Origin: JBGSTR01 sp963707135
GTDB lineage: Bacteria; Pseudomonadota; Gammaproteobacteria; Chromatiales; Chromatiaceae
Length of the DNA: 64,000 nucleotides
Reading direction: 5' to 3'
Assembly: GCA_963707135.1 (NCBI GenBank)
Contig: CAVPOY010000044.1
Location: 186,001-250,000 of the forward strand
The notes below the pieces were generated by a model. It searched no databases and was not told the origin of the DNA. It was given only the letters and a program-made list of their open reading frames with translations. Position numbers and translations under genes: made by a program. Positions 7,504-17,771 of this stretch are shown in pieces. Numbering within the stretch: position 1 is the first letter of the stretch; each line of letters begins with the position of its first letter.

Positions 7504-8845
7504 TCCGGGGGTCGCGTGCTCCCATGACGGGCGCTTGTTGAGGTGCCGGTACGCCTGGCAGCCACCCGAGGTCGCGTGCCAGAAGCGCAGAGCCGAACGC
7601 GGCCTCCTGCTGCACTGCCGCTGCCACGCCGATCCCCAACATGCGCTGGCGGATCCGGGTCCAGACCGGATTCACGGAGCCGCCCCCTACGGTCAGGACG
7701 CGAGCCGGGGCGGGTGCGCCCAGCTCGCGCAGGCGCCGGTAGCCCTCGGTCTCGATGGCCGCGATCCCTTCGAGAAGTCCCTGCAGGAACAGTCGCCGAT
7801 CCGCCGGGCGCGGCTCGAGCCGTGGCTGGCGCGCCGGATCGTTGACGGGAAAGCGCTCGCCGCTGCGCGGTAGCGGATAGTAGCCGAGCCCGGAAGGCCG
7901 ATCCGGGTCGATGCCGGCCGATAGCTCCGCGATCTCGGCGTCCGTGAAGTGCTGGCGCAGCACCGCGCCGCCGCTGTTCGATGCCCCGCCGACGAGCCAG
8001 AGGTTGCCGAGGCGCTGGCTGTAGACGCCAAGACTCGCGTCGGTGATCGGCCGCTCGGAGAGGATCTTGAGCACCAGCGTGCTGCCGAGACAGGTGACAG
8101 CATCGCCGGGCGCGCTGAGCCGGGCGGCGATCGCCGCGGCGGTACTGTCGGTGGTCCCGGCAACCACCCGGGTGGTCGCGGGAAACCCCAGGTCCGCCGC
8201 GACCCCGGGCGCAAGGGTCCCGATCACGGTCCCGGGCGCCGTCACGTCCGGCAGCCGCACGCCCGCCGGTAACAGGTCATGAACCCATCGCGGCCAGCAC
8301 AGCCGCTCGGCATCGTAGCCAAGCTTCAAGGCATTGTTCCAGTCGCTGACCCCGAAGCGGCCACTCAGGCAGCCCGCCACCCAATCCGCCTGATGCAGCG
8401 CGAGGGCCGGCTCACCGGCCGGCAGGCCACGGCAAAGGTGCAGGAGCTTCGCGAGGCCCGAGGTCGGACCGCGGGCCGGGCTGTCGGCCGGTGCCACCTG
8501 GGCGATCCTCGACGCCTCTTCGCCGGCGCGACCGTCGTTGTACATCAGCGCCGGGCCGCGAGGGGTCCCATCCGGCCGGGCCAGAAGCAGGGTCCCGGAG
8601 GTGGCGTCGACACAGATCGCGGCCGCCGTGAGTTCGGTGGGAGCGCCGCCCAGCGTCGTCAACACCGCGCGGACCGCCCCCCACCAGAGCGCCGGGGCCT
8701 GCTCGACATGGCCCTTCGCCGGCGTGTCGGGTCCGGGCAGCGAAACGCGGGCCGAGGCGACGAGGTCCTCCGCCCGATCGATCGCCAAGGCTCGGCACCC
8801 GGACGTTCCCAGGTCGACGCCGATGAAGCAGGGCGCCGCCTTCAT
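7493..8845 (-). CDS. FGGY-family carbohydrate kinase
   Basis: 450 residues starting MKAAPCFIGVDLGTSGCRALAID, the first phosphate-binding loop of FGGY kinases. The ATPase fold continues with AAAICVDATSGTLLL, the acid-containing GTTDSTAA, and the adenosine-site glycines in VLTVGGGSVNPVW. These enzymes phosphorylate sugars such as ribulose, xylulose or glycerol. The DATSGT block and overall shape resemble the D-ribulokinase-like subgroup found in phototrophs, but the substrate is not certain. ATG 8845 is chosen because the longer frame to 9061 adds only low-complexity sequence and overlaps queF. It is 16 bases from queF, same strand. Confidence 0.85.
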   Translation of the reverse strand: MKAAPCFIGVDLGTSGCRALAIDRAEDLVASARVSLPGPDTPAKGHVEQAPALWWGAVRAVLTTLGGAPTELTAAAICVDATSGTLLLARPDGTPRGPALMYNDGRAGEEASRIAQVAPADSPARGPTSGLAKLLHLCRGLPAGEPALALHQADWVAGCLSGRFGVSDWNNALKLGYDAERLCWPRWVHDLLPAGVRLPDVTAPGTVIGTLAPGVAADLGFPATTRVVAGTTDSTAAAIAARLSAPGDAVTCLGSTLVLKILSERPITDASLGVYSQRLGNLWLVGGASNSGGAVLRQHFTDAEIAELSAGIDPDRPSGLGYYPLPRSGERFPVNDPARQPRLEPRPADRRLFLQGLLEGIAAIETEGYRRLRELGAPAPARVLTVGGGSVNPVWTRIRQRMLGIGVAAAVQQEAAFGSALLARDLGWLPGVPAPQQAPVMGARDPRIRR

Positions 8846-8861
8846 TGGCGGCCGCTCACGG

Positions 8862-9251
8862 CTACGGCAGATCGACCCGCGGCGGGGCCTGCCAGCCGGG
8901 CGCCCGATGCTCGGCGACCACGGTGGTATAGATGCCGCCACGCACGTTGAAGTCCGCGGTGAGGCGCATGAAGCGGGGGGCCGTGACCTCGACCAAGTCG
9001 CCCAGGATGCGGTTGGTGACCGCCTCGTGGAAGGCGCCCTCGTCGCGGTAGGACCAGACATAGGTCTTCAGCGACTTGAGCTCGACGCACAGCCCTTCCG
9101 GGACGTACTCCAGCGTGAGCTCGGCGAAGTCGGGCTGGCCGGTCTTCGGGCACAGGCAGGTAAACTCGGGCACACGGACGCGGATCGTGTAGTCGCGCTC
9201 CGGTTGCGGGTTCGCGAAGGTCTCGAGCGTCTTGCTCGGCGCGCTGGGCAT
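8862..9251 (-). CDS. queF: NADPH-dependent 7-cyano-7-deazaguanine reductase
   Basis: 129 residues of the short, single-domain QueF type. The catalytic cysteine lies in FTCLCPKTGQPDF (residues 30-42). The NADPH/substrate motif is ELKSLKTYVWSYRDEGAFHE, followed by FNVRGGIYTTV. The enzyme reduces preQ0 to preQ1 in queuosine biosynthesis. ATG at 9251 faces smc across a short divergent region holding both promoters. Length and motifs are complete. Confidence 0.95.
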   Translation of the reverse strand: MPSAPSKTLETFANPQPERDYTIRVRVPEFTCLCPKTGQPDFAELTLEYVPEGLCVELKSLKTYVWSYRDEGAFHEAVTNRILGDLVEVTAPRFMRLTADFNVRGGIYTTVVAEHRAPGWQAPPRVDLP

Positions 9252-9397
9252 GGGGCACTCCTCGGCGGGCTGTGGCTCCGGATCGAACGGGGTCGCGTTT
9301 TCGACCCGTCAGTGTAGCAGCGGTTCTGGGCCCCGGATCGACTCGCGCGCGCTCGAACCGGCTTGGCCGCCGATTCGGGTTCCGGTATGTTTCCGCG

Positions 9398-12300
9398 ATG
9401 CGGCTCGAAAAGATCAAGCTCGCCGGATTCAAGTCCTTCGTCGACCCGACAACCGTGTTGTTCCCGAGCAACTTGGTCGGCGTCGTGGGTCCGAACGGCT
9501 GCGGAAAATCCAACGTCATCGACGCCGTGCGCTGGGTCATGGGCGAAAGCTCGGCCAAGATGCTGCGCGGCGAGTCTATGGCGGATGTCATCTTCAACGG
9601 CAGCACCGGGCGTCAGCCGGTCGGCACGGCCAGCATCGAGCTGCTTTTCGACAACAGCGACGGCGGTGCGGGCGGCGAGTATGCCCGTTTCAACCAGATC
9701 TCCGTCAAGCGGCAGGTCTCCCGGGACGGCCAGTCCGCCTACTTCCTGAACGGTAGCCGGTGCCGGCGCCGCGACATCCAGGACCTCTTCCTCGGCACCG
9801 GTCTCGGACCACGCTCCTACGCCATCATCGAGCAGGGGATGATCTCGCGCATCATCGAGGCGCGACCCGAGGACCTGCGGCTGTTCCTGGAGGAGGCCGC
9901 GGGTATCTCCAAGTACAAGGAACGGCGCAAGGAGACGGAGAGCCGGATGCGCAGCACCCGGGAGAACCTCGAGCGCCTCGACGACCTGCGCGAGGAGGTC
10001 GGCAAGCAGCTGCTGCACCTCGAGCGGCAGGCCGCGACGGCCGCGCGCTACGCCGAGCTGAAGGCCGAGGAGCGGCGCCTGGACCTGGAGCTCAAGGCCC
10101 TGCGCTGGCGCGCACTCGACGAGGAGATCGGCGTTCAGGACCGGCGGCTCGCCGAGACCGAGACCACCTACGAGGCCGGCGTGGCCCGGCAACGGCGGCT
10201 CGAGGCCGATATCGAGGCCCGGCGCGAGGAGTACACGGGGGCCTCGGACGCGTTCAACGAGGTCCAGGGCCGCTTCTACGCCGTGGGCTCGGAGATCGCA
10301 CGCGCCGAGCAGGCCATCCAGTTCGCGAACGAGGCCCGCGGGCGACGGGAGGCCGAGCTGGTGCGGCTGGACCAGGAGCTCAACGAGGCCGAGCACCACC
10401 TGGAACGGGACGAGACCCGCCTGGCCCAGATCGACCAGGCCCTGTCCGAGGACGAGCCCGGGCTCGCCCAGACGGACCGCGCGCTGAGCGAGGCGGTCGG
10501 GATCGTGATCACCGCCGAGGACCAGCTCAAGACCTGGGAGACCGAATGGGACGCCTTCAATCAGGCGGCCACCCGGCCCGCCGAGCAGGCGCAGGTCGAG
10601 CGCGCGGCGATCAATCATCTGGAGCAACGCCTGGGGCGGGACCGGGAGCGGATGCGGCGGATCGACGAGGATCTGTCGCGGCTCGACACCTCGGAGTCGG
10701 ACGCCCGGATCGGCGATCTCGCCGATCGCGAAGCGGGCATCGAAGAGCGGATCGAGCTAGCCGAGGCGAGCCAGCAGCAGCTCGCGGCCGCCGTCGACGG
10801 GCACGAGGCCGCTCTTCGTACGCTGGCCGCCGAGCTCGACCGGGTGCGCACCGACCTACAGCAGGCGAAGGGCCGTCGCGCCTCGCTCACCGAGCTTCAG
10901 CGGGCGGCCCTGTCCGACGGCGATGCCGAGCGGGCCGACTGGCTCGCGCGGCGCGGTCTGGCCGGTGCCCCCCGCCTCGTGGACCACCTGCAGGTGGAGC
11001 CCGGTTGGCGACGGGCGGTCGAGACCCTGCTGGGCGGAGGGCTCGGGGCGGTTTGCGCGCCCGGGCTGACGGATCCGGGCGCCTCCGACGTCCTGGTTCC
11101 CGGCCTGACGCTACTCGACACCGGGGCCCCGGAGCCGGCCGAGCCCCTGGCACCCGAAGCGCTGGCGACTCGAGTCCAGGCGCCCTGGCCCCTGCGAAGC
11201 CTGTTCGGTTCGGTTCAGACCGTCGAGGACGTCCCGGACGCGCTGGCGAGGCGGGCGTCGCTCGGCCCCACCGAGCGCCTGGTCACCCGCGACGGCGTCC
11301 TGGTCGGGGCCAACTGGCTGCGGACGCCGGGCTCGGCGGAGACGATCGGGGTCCTGGAGCGAGCCGACGCCCTGAAGGCACTGGACGCCGAGGTCGCGCG
11401 GCTAACGGAGCGCGAGGGAACCCTCCTCGCCGCCGAGGAAGGCCAGCGCGCGGAGCGTGCCCAGGCGGAGCAGGAGCGTGAGGCGGCCGGACAGGGGCTC
11501 GCCGCCCTGAACCGGGAGCTGTCCGCCGCGCGCGCGGAGCTGACCGGACTGCGTGCCCGCCGCGAACACCAGCGGGAGCGCCAGCAGGCGCTGGGCGCCG
11601 AGCGCGCGGAGCTCGCCGAGCAGGTGGACGAGGGGATCGGTGAGATGGGGGAGGCGCGGGAGCGGCTCCACGCCCTGCTCGCCGAGGTCGATGAGCTGGC
11701 CGAGCGCCGAGAGGCCATGTCCGCCCAGCGCGAGTCCCTGCGGGCCGCGGTCGCCGCCGGACGCGAGCGCGAGCGCCGCTGCCGCGACCAGAACCAGACC
11801 CTGCGGATCCGGGTCGAGTCGAACCGGGCGGCGCGCGATGCGACCCGCCAGAGCATGTCCCGGGCCCGCGGCCAGCAGGAGCTGCTCAGCGATCGGCGGG
11901 ACGAGCTGGTCGAGGAGCTGGAGGAAGGCGTCGAGCCCCTGGCCGAGCAGCGGGCCCGGCTCGATGAGCAGCTTGCGCTGCGGGTCGACGTCGAGGATGC
12001 GCTGGCCGAGGCCAGAAACCGGCTGGAGGCGCTCGATGCGGCGGTGCGCGAGCTCGAACAGGCGCGGCACGGTGTCGAGCAGGATATCCAGTCCACCCAG
12101 CGCAATCTCGACGCCCTGCGACTGGAGCGGCAGGAACGGCTGGTGCGCCGCCGGACCCTGGAGGAGCAGCTCGCCGAGGCCGGCACCTCCGCCGCCGCCG
12201 TGCTGGAGCGCATGGACCCCGCGGCGAGCGAGCCGGCGTGGCAGGACGAGCTGGCCCGCGTCGCGGCGCGGATCCAGCGCCTGGGCGCGATCAATCTGGC

Positions 12301-12898
12301 CGCGATCGACGAGTTCCAGGAGCAGTCCCAGCGCAAGTCTTACCTGGACGAGCAGCACCTGGACATCTCCCGCTCGCTGGAGACACTAGAGCAGGCGATC
12401 CGCAAGATCGATCGCGAAACCCGTAACCGTTTCCGCGACACCTATGACCAGGTCAACCACGGTTTCCAGCAGCTGTTCCCGCGTCTGTTCGGCGGCGGGC
12501 ACGCCTATCTGGAGCTCACCGACGAGGACCTGTTGGAGACCGGGGTCGCGGTCATGGCGCGCCCGCCGGGAAAGCGCAACTCCAGCATCCACCTGCTCTC
12601 CGGCGGAGAGAAGGCGCTGACCGCGGTCGCGCTGGTGTTCGCGATCTTCCAGCTGAACCCGGCCCCCTTCTGCATGCTCGACGAGGTGGACGCGCCGCTC
12701 GATGACGCCAACGTGGGGCGTTACTGCGAGCTGGTACGCTCCATGTCCGATAAGGTCCAGTTCATCTTCATCAGCCACAACAAGGTCACGATGGAAATCG
12801 CCGATCACCTTCTGGGTGTCACCATGCACGAGCCCGGTGTGTCGCGTCTGGTATCGGTCGACGTCGACGAGGCGGCGCGCCTTGCCGCCGTGTCCTGA
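9398..12898 (+). CDS. smc: Chromosome segregation protein SMC
   Basis: 1166 residues starting MRLEKIKLAGFKSF. The Walker A loop GPNGCGKSN is at 31-39. Long charged coiled coils (about 170-500 and 670-1000) flank a hinge near 510-660. The ABC signature LLSGGEKALTAVAL is near 1068 and Walker B MLDEVDAPLDD near 1091. SMC dimers condense and segregate the chromosome, normally with ScpA/ScpB, which are not in the window. The frame is open upstream to 9272, but ATG 9398 gives the family N-terminus. It is followed by zipA and ligA, a common gammaproteobacterial order. Confidence 0.97.
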   Translation: MRLEKIKLAGFKSFVDPTTVLFPSNLVGVVGPNGCGKSNVIDAVRWVMGESSAKMLRGESMADVIFNGSTGRQPVGTASIELLFDNSDGGAGGEYARFNQISVKRQVSRDGQSAYFLNGSRCRRRDIQDLFLGTGLGPRSYAIIEQGMISRIIEARPEDLRLFLEEAAGISKYKERRKETESRMRSTRENLERLDDLREEVGKQLLHLERQAATAARYAELKAEERRLDLELKALRWRALDEEIGVQDRRLAETETTYEAGVARQRRLEADIEARREEYTGASDAFNEVQGRFYAVGSEIARAEQAIQFANEARGRREAELVRLDQELNEAEHHLERDETRLAQIDQALSEDEPGLAQTDRALSEAVGIVITAEDQLKTWETEWDAFNQAATRPAEQAQVERAAINHLEQRLGRDRERMRRIDEDLSRLDTSESDARIGDLADREAGIEERIELAEASQQQLAAAVDGHEAALRTLAAELDRVRTDLQQAKGRRASLTELQRAALSDGDAERADWLARRGLAGAPRLVDHLQVEPGWRRAVETLLGGGLGAVCAPGLTDPGASDVLVPGLTLLDTGAPEPAEPLAPEALATRVQAPWPLRSLFGSVQTVEDVPDALARRASLGPTERLVTRDGVLVGANWLRTPGSAETIGVLERADALKALDAEVARLTEREGTLLAAEEGQRAERAQAEQEREAAGQGLAALNRELSAARAELTGLRARREHQRERQQALGAERAELAEQVDEGIGEMGEARERLHALLAEVDELAERREAMSAQRESLRAAVAAGRERERRCRDQNQTLRIRVESNRAARDATRQSMSRARGQQELLSDRRDELVEELEEGVEPLAEQRARLDEQLALRVDVEDALAEARNRLEALDAAVRELEQARHGVEQDIQSTQRNLDALRLERQERLVRRRTLEEQLAEAGTSAAAVLERMDPAASEPAWQDELARVAARIQRLGAINLAAIDEFQEQSQRKSYLDEQHLDISRSLETLEQAIRKIDRETRNRFRDTYDQVNHGFQQLFPRLFGGGHAYLELTDEDLLETGVAVMARPPGKRNSSIHLLSGGEKALTAVALVFAIFQLNPAPFCMLDEVDAPLDDANVGRYCELVRSMSDKVQFIFISHNKVTMEIADHLLGVTMHEPGVSRLVSVDVDEAARLAAVS

Positions 12899-13033
12899 CG
12901 CCCCGGGGCGTCGAGTTGCCCGGTCGCGGGCCCCGGTACGCCGGGCGGCCGGACTTGGAACTCCCCGGACAGGGCTCGGCGGGCATTGATATACTCGCCT
13001 GCGTACCGAATCCACGCTGAAACCCTGATACGA

Positions 13034-13753
13034 ATGGAAGCCGATACCATCCGCCTGATCCTGATCGTCGTTGGAGTGGCCGCGATCCTCGCCCTTTTCC
13101 TCTGGGAACGCAGTCGCGACCGGGACGAGGACGACGAGGAAGACTACGAGGACGACGAGCCCCGGTACGTGGGCCGCGATAAGCGCGAGCCCAACCTCGG
13201 CGAGCTGGATAAGCACGCGGAACCGGGTTCGGCCGGTATGCGGACTGAGATGGAGTCCGAGTACGGTACGGCGGACGACTGGGACTCGGACGAGGACACG
13301 GCCGACGACTCGGGAGAGCCCAAGCCGTTGCTGATTCAGCTGAGCGTCGTCACCCGGAACAAGGACTTCGAAGGGCCCGCGATCCTGGACGTCGCCGAGA
13401 CCTGCGGCCTGCGGCCCGGCGACATGAACATCTTCCACTGCCTGGACCAGTTCGACGAGGGCACCCGCGTCTACTTCAGCATGGCCAACATGGTGAAGCC
13501 GGGGACCTTCCCTTTCGACGAGATGGAAGACTTCTCGACGCCCGGGCTGATGCTGTTCGCCCAGCTCGAGGGCGACACGGAGGACCTGACCATCCTCGAC
13601 GAGATGACCGCCACCGCCCGCAAGCTCGCGAATGTGCTCGGCGGTGACGTGCTTGACGACACCCGGCGCGCGCTAACGGTCAGGAAGGAGGAGGCGCTGC
13701 GCGCCGCGGTTCTGGAGAACGAGCGGCGCTGGGGCAAGATCAGCCAGAACTGA
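13034..13753 (+). CDS. zipA: Cell division protein ZipA
   Basis: 239 residues. An N-terminal membrane anchor (IRLILIVVGVAAILALFLWE) is followed by an acidic, flexible linker rich in D and E (about 30-105). The C-terminal domain (about 110-235) has the ZipA FtsZ-binding pattern (LLIQLSVVTRNKDFEGPAIL, CGLRPGDMNIFHCLD, FSMANMVKPGTF). ZipA anchors FtsZ to the membrane. ATG 13034 puts the anchor at the start; the longer frame from 12986 adds an unlikely leader. The linker is short for the family. ligA starts 8 bases after the stop. Confidence 0.93.
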   Translation: MEADTIRLILIVVGVAAILALFLWERSRDRDEDDEEDYEDDEPRYVGRDKREPNLGELDKHAEPGSAGMRTEMESEYGTADDWDSDEDTADDSGEPKPLLIQLSVVTRNKDFEGPAILDVAETCGLRPGDMNIFHCLDQFDEGTRVYFSMANMVKPGTFPFDEMEDFSTPGLMLFAQLEGDTEDLTILDEMTATARKLANVLGGDVLDDTRRALTVRKEEALRAAVLENERRWGKISQN

Positions 13754-13761
13754 GGTCGAGC

Positions 13762-16066
13762 GTGCCCGAGTCAAAACCGGCGTCAGAACCGGCCCAAGGG
13801 CCAGCGTCGGGGCCCCCTGGCGAGTCTGAGTCCGCCCGCGCCGAGGTCCTGCGGGCCGAGATCGGGCACCACAATTACCGCTACTACGTGCTCGACGACC
13901 CGGAGATCCCGGACGCCGAGTACGACCGCCTGCTGGCGGAGCTCAAGGCCCTGGAGGCCGCCCACCCGGAGCTGATCACAGCCGACTCGCCGACCCAGCG
14001 CGTCGGTGCCGAGCCGCGGCCCGAGTTCGCCCAGGTCCACCACCGGGTGCCGATGATGTCGCTCGACAACGCGATGACCGACGGCGACCTGGCCGAATTC
14101 AACCGCCGCGTCACCAGCGGACTCGCGACCACCGAGGAGATCCTATACACCGCCGAGCCCAAGCTCGACGGACTTGCCGTCAGCATCCGATTCGAGGATG
14201 GGGTGCTGGCGCAGGCCGCCACCCGCGGCGACGGCTCAACCGGCGAGGACATCACCCACAACGTCCGCACCATCCACAGCGTCCCGCTGCGGCTGATCGG
14301 GACCGGCTGGCCCCGGGTCCTCGAGGTCCGCGGCGAGGTCTACATGACCCGCGCCGGGTTCGATCGGCTCAATGCCGAGGCCCGACGCGCCGGCGAAAAG
14401 ACGTTCGCCAACCCCAGGAACGCGGCCGCCGGCAGCCTGCGCCAGCTCGACCCCCGGATCACCGGCGCGCGGCCACTGAGCTTCTGCGCCTACGGCTGGG
14501 GGGAGGTCTCCGAGGACCCGGGCGACAGCCAGCTCGCGATGCTCGAGCGCATCGCCGGCTGGGGCGTGCCCGTCTCGAGGGAGCTGCGCCGTGTGCGGGG
14601 GCTCGACGGGTGCCGGGCGTATTTCGAGGAATTGGGCGAGCGGCGCGATACCCTGGGCTACGAGATTGACGGGGTGGTGTTCAAGCTCGACCAGCTCGCC
14701 GGCCAGGTGTCCCTGGGCTCTACTGCTCATCACCCCCGCTGGGCCATCGCCCGAAAGTTCCCGCCTCAGGAAGCGCTCACGGTGGTAGAGGGTGTCGAGT
14801 TCCAGGTCGGCCGCACTGGCGCCGTGACACCGGTGGCGCGGCTCAAGCCGGTCCAGGTGGGCGGCGTGACCGTCTCCAATGCCACGCTGCACAACATGGA
14901 TGAGGTGTGAACGCAAGAAAATCCATATTGGAGACACCGTATATGTACGAAGAGCCGGCGATGTAATTCCCGAAATCGTCCGGGTATTGTTGGATCACAG
15001 ACCCGCGGACGCTCGCCCCGTGGAGCTACCGCCAAATTGTCCCGTTTGTGGTTCGAGAGTGACCAGGACAGAGGGAGAAAAAATCGCACGCTGCGAGGGG
15101 CGATTGTTCTGTCCCGCCCAACGCAAAGAGGCAATCCGGCACTTCGCTTCCCGCAAAGCCATGGACATAGAGGGACTTGGGGATGAACTGATCGGCCAAT
15201 TGGTCGACAAGGGTCTGGTCCGCTACCCAGCCGATCTGTACGACCTCAGTTACGACGACATCGTGGCGCTAGACCTCAAGGCAGACAAGTCGACAAGAAA
15301 GCTCTTGGCTTCGATTGAGAAAAGCAAATCTACTAGTCTTGCTCGATTCATCTATGCATTGGGCATTCCCGAAGTAGGAGAGGCTACGGCCCGGGATCTG
15401 GCCTCGCATTTCCGAGATCTCGATCGATTAATGGCGACCCCTGAGAACGAATACGAGATCCAACTTGGGATTCCGGGGATCGGGGAGAAGCGCGCGCAAG
15501 CGATCCTTGATTTGCTTCAATCTACAGCCGGCCCAGGAGCGAACACGTCTCTCCGCGAGTGGATCGTTGCTCAGCACCTTCCGCGTTTAGGCCGCACACT
15601 TTCACTCAGCGTTGCCGATAGCTTGATACAGCGGTTCCCGACTTTCGAGAATTTATCCAGGACAACGTTGGAGGAACTGGTGAACAAAAAAGTACCGCTA
15701 GTGCCCGGCATCCGTGCGACTGTTGCAACGCATATAGTCAGTTTTTTTGCCGAACCTCACAACAGGGACAGCGTTGCAATGCTGCGCGCCAAGGGGGTCC
15801 ATTGGCCAGCGCCAGTCAACGTGAGTTCTTTACAGGAAAACCCCTTGGCCGGAAAAACGATTGTTGTCACCGGGACACTAAGTCGGCCTCGGGAGGTGAT
15901 CACGGCGAAACTCGAGATACTTGGCGCGAAAGTTACGGGCAGCGTTTCTCGTAACACAGACTTTTTGCTCGCTGGCGAAAACGCAGGGTCAAAACTAGCT
16001 AAAGCGCGTCAGCTCGGAGTGAAGATCATTAGTGAAGAGGATATTCCCAATCTTGCTCGCGATTAG
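13762..16066 (+). pseudogene. ligA: NAD-dependent DNA ligase LigA, one-base frameshift at a composition break
   Basis: GTG 13762 opens a normal LigA: the Ia domain, the adenylation motif PKLDGLAVS with the catalytic lysine, and the OB-fold start ending NATLHNMDEV at 14907. The frame stops at TGA 14908-14910. Dropping one base at about 14905-14908 restores ERKKIHIGDTVYVRRAGDVIPE, then the four-cysteine zinc finger (CPVCG... to FCPAQR), the helix-hairpin-helix region and a C-terminal BRCT domain, ending at 16066. Joined, it would be 767 residues. Sequence before the break is very G+C-rich; after it, much A+T-richer with different codon choice. LigA seals nicks and is normally essential, so this is either a sequence error or a recombination scar. 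Confidence 0.9.
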
Positions 16067-16615
16067 ACCCCGAGAATTCCGTCGATCGATACGTGTTATT
16101 CGGCTATTTTTTTGGCTGCATGCTATTGGATAACGCTCAGAAATGAATATCTGTTTCTTAGTTGCGGGCTCCGCCATCGAGCCGTGTCAGGTCACTTTTC
16201 ATAAGGACGAAGGCAGGTTAAGCGTATCCTGTACCTGCCGCGCCGGCGAGCAGGGCATACATTGCAAACACAGACTCGCTATAATCCGTGGCTCAACCGA
16301 TGCAGTTGTAAGCGCTAATAAAGACCAGGTTAGCGTAGTGCAATCCTGGCTTATCGGAACGGAGTTGGAGGAAGCAGTTAACGAATATTTTGAGGCGGAA
16401 AAGAGCCTCGAAAATGCCAAGAACAGATACAAGAAATCCCAGAAGAAGCTTGGAAGATTGATGCAAGGCTAAACGATATGATTGCTACCGGTCCGCTTTA
16501 GGAGCGGAAGCAAGGGTACTATCTAGTTGGCCTGATAAGGCACTGGTACTGGATTCGAGAGATTACTGCCACTATATTGCGTAAATTGCGTTGCGACGAC
16601 AAAGCGGGAACATCA
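14890..16615. other. A+T-rich segment with abrupt edges (foreign or misjoined DNA)
   Basis: From about 14.9 to 16.6 kb the composition differs sharply from both sides: 15301-15360 has 24 G+C in 60, while 14341-14400 has 41 in 60. It holds the second half of ligA and one small SWIM-like gene. The left edge coincides with the ligA frameshift; the right edge falls just before the gene at 16616. Confidence 0.75.
16143..16472 (+). CDS. Hypothetical protein with SWIM-like zinc-binding motif
   Basis: 109 residues. A short beta-rich start is followed by CTCRAGEQGIHCKH (about 30-43), which fits the CxCx(n)CxH pattern of SWIM zinc fingers. The rest is charged and helical, ending in a lysine-rich coiled coil (KSLENAKNRYKKSQKKLGRLMQG). 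SWIM fingers bind DNA or proteins. The gene lies wholly inside the A+T-rich segment behind ligA, so it probably arrived with the second half of ligA. It is too short to be the usual SWIM-ATPase partner. Function unknown. Confidence 0.6.
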   Translation: MNICFLVAGSAIEPCQVTFHKDEGRLSVSCTCRAGEQGIHCKHRLAIIRGSTDAVVSANKDQVSVVQSWLIGTELEEAVNEYFEAEKSLENAKNRYKKSQKKLGRLMQG

Positions 16616-16888
16616 ATGTCCGAGCTCACCCAAGAGCAGCAGATCCTGATCGCCATGCGAAAGACCCTGGCGGCGATCGTCAAGGACGTCACGCCTCCGC
16701 CCGGGATGCGGCACCCGCTTTCCGAGGGCACGATCCAGGACGTTCGGCAATGCTTCGCGCTGATCTCGGCGCGGGAGAAGGAGCTGGCCGACGCCCAGGG
16801 CCGGGGCGGCGAGCGACCCCACTACGCGGACGAGCCGCAGGTGGCCCAGGTCGTGCCGATCGCCGGTCTCGGCAGAAAAAGAGAATGA
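16616..16888 (+). CDS. Conserved hypothetical protein
   Basis: 90 residues, soluble, no cysteines. It reads as helix (QEQQILIAMRKTLAAIVKDV), a loop TPPPGMRHPLSEGTI, then a second helix with RQCFALISAREKEL. I recall similar small proteins near ligA in related sulfur bacteria, with no known role. ATG 16616 follows GCGGGAA. The stop overlaps the carbonic anhydrase start (ATGA), so the two are coupled. G+C returns to the high local level here. Confidence 0.65.
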   Translation: MSELTQEQQILIAMRKTLAAIVKDVTPPPGMRHPLSEGTIQDVRQCFALISAREKELADAQGRGGERPHYADEPQVAQVVPIAGLGRKRE

Positions 16889-17703
16889 CCGCGCCGACGG
16901 ACGCGCGCGTGCACGGTGCCGGCGGGGAACGCCAGTCGTTCCTACTGGCCACATGTCTGGCCGCGCTTATCGGCATCGCGAGTGCGCAGGCCAGCGACAG
17001 GGATCCCCTGGCGCCGGACGCGCCCTGGTCCTATTCCGGAACAACCGGACCCGAACACTGGGGCGAGCTCGCTCCGTCCTTTGCACCGTGCGCGACCGGG
17101 GAGCTTCAGTCTCCGATCGATATCCGCGCCGCCGAGCGCATCGCCTATACCCCGCTGATGTTCCAGTACCGCTCCCAGTCCTTGGAGGCGGTCAACGACG
17201 GCCACGGCGTGCGCATCATCTCTCCGCCCGGGAGCACGCTTGTGGTCCAGGGTCAGGCGTATGACCTCGAGGAGTTCCACTTCCACGTTCCTGGCGAGCA
17301 CGCCCTGAACGGAGCCAGGGCCCAGGGCGAGATTCACTTCGTGCATCGGGACCGACTGGGGACACGCGTCATCGTCGCCGTGCCCCTCCGGACGGGCGTG
17401 CGGCCGAATAGCATCCTGACGCGCATAGCCGAGCACCTGCCTAGCGCGCCGGGAGAAGCGGCGCGCTATCGGCACGTCGGAATCAACCCGGTGTTCCTGC
17501 TGCCGAGGGAGCGCAGCTATTTCCGCTACCAGGGCTCGCTGGACACACCGCCCTGCACCGAGCCCGTACTCTGGTACGTGCTGGCGGAGCCGCTGGAAGT
17601 CGACGCCAATTACCTGCGACGCATCGCTCAGGTCGTGGGCCCCAACGCCCGCTCCATTCAGCCGACCAACGGGCGCCCCATCCAGGCCGCATTCCGCCAC
17701 TGA
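16885..17703 (+). CDS. Alpha-type carbonic anhydrase, periplasmic
   Basis: 272 residues with a hydrophobic signal segment (FLLATCLAALIGIASAQA). The mature domain has the alpha-class fold markers: WSYSG, GPEHWGEL, QSPIDI, then the zinc ligands H132 and H134 in EEFHFHVPGEH and H151 in EIHFVH, and YRYQGSLDTPPCTE near the C-terminus. It hydrates CO2 in the periplasm, which suits an autotroph. ATG 16885 overlaps the stop of the preceding gene; the longer frame is a shadow of that gene. Confidence 0.95.
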   Translation: MTAPTDARVHGAGGERQSFLLATCLAALIGIASAQASDRDPLAPDAPWSYSGTTGPEHWGELAPSFAPCATGELQSPIDIRAAERIAYTPLMFQYRSQSLEAVNDGHGVRIISPPGSTLVVQGQAYDLEEFHFHVPGEHALNGARAQGEIHFVHRDRLGTRVIVAVPLRTGVRPNSILTRIAEHLPSAPGEAARYRHVGINPVFLLPRERSYFRYQGSLDTPPCTEPVLWYVLAEPLEVDANYLRRIAQVVGPNARSIQPTNGRPIQAAFRH

Positions 17704-17771
17704 GGCCAACTGCTTAGCCTGCCTCTAGCCATCACGCGGTTGGGGCGTCCAAGCCCTAAGGAGAAGCTGGT

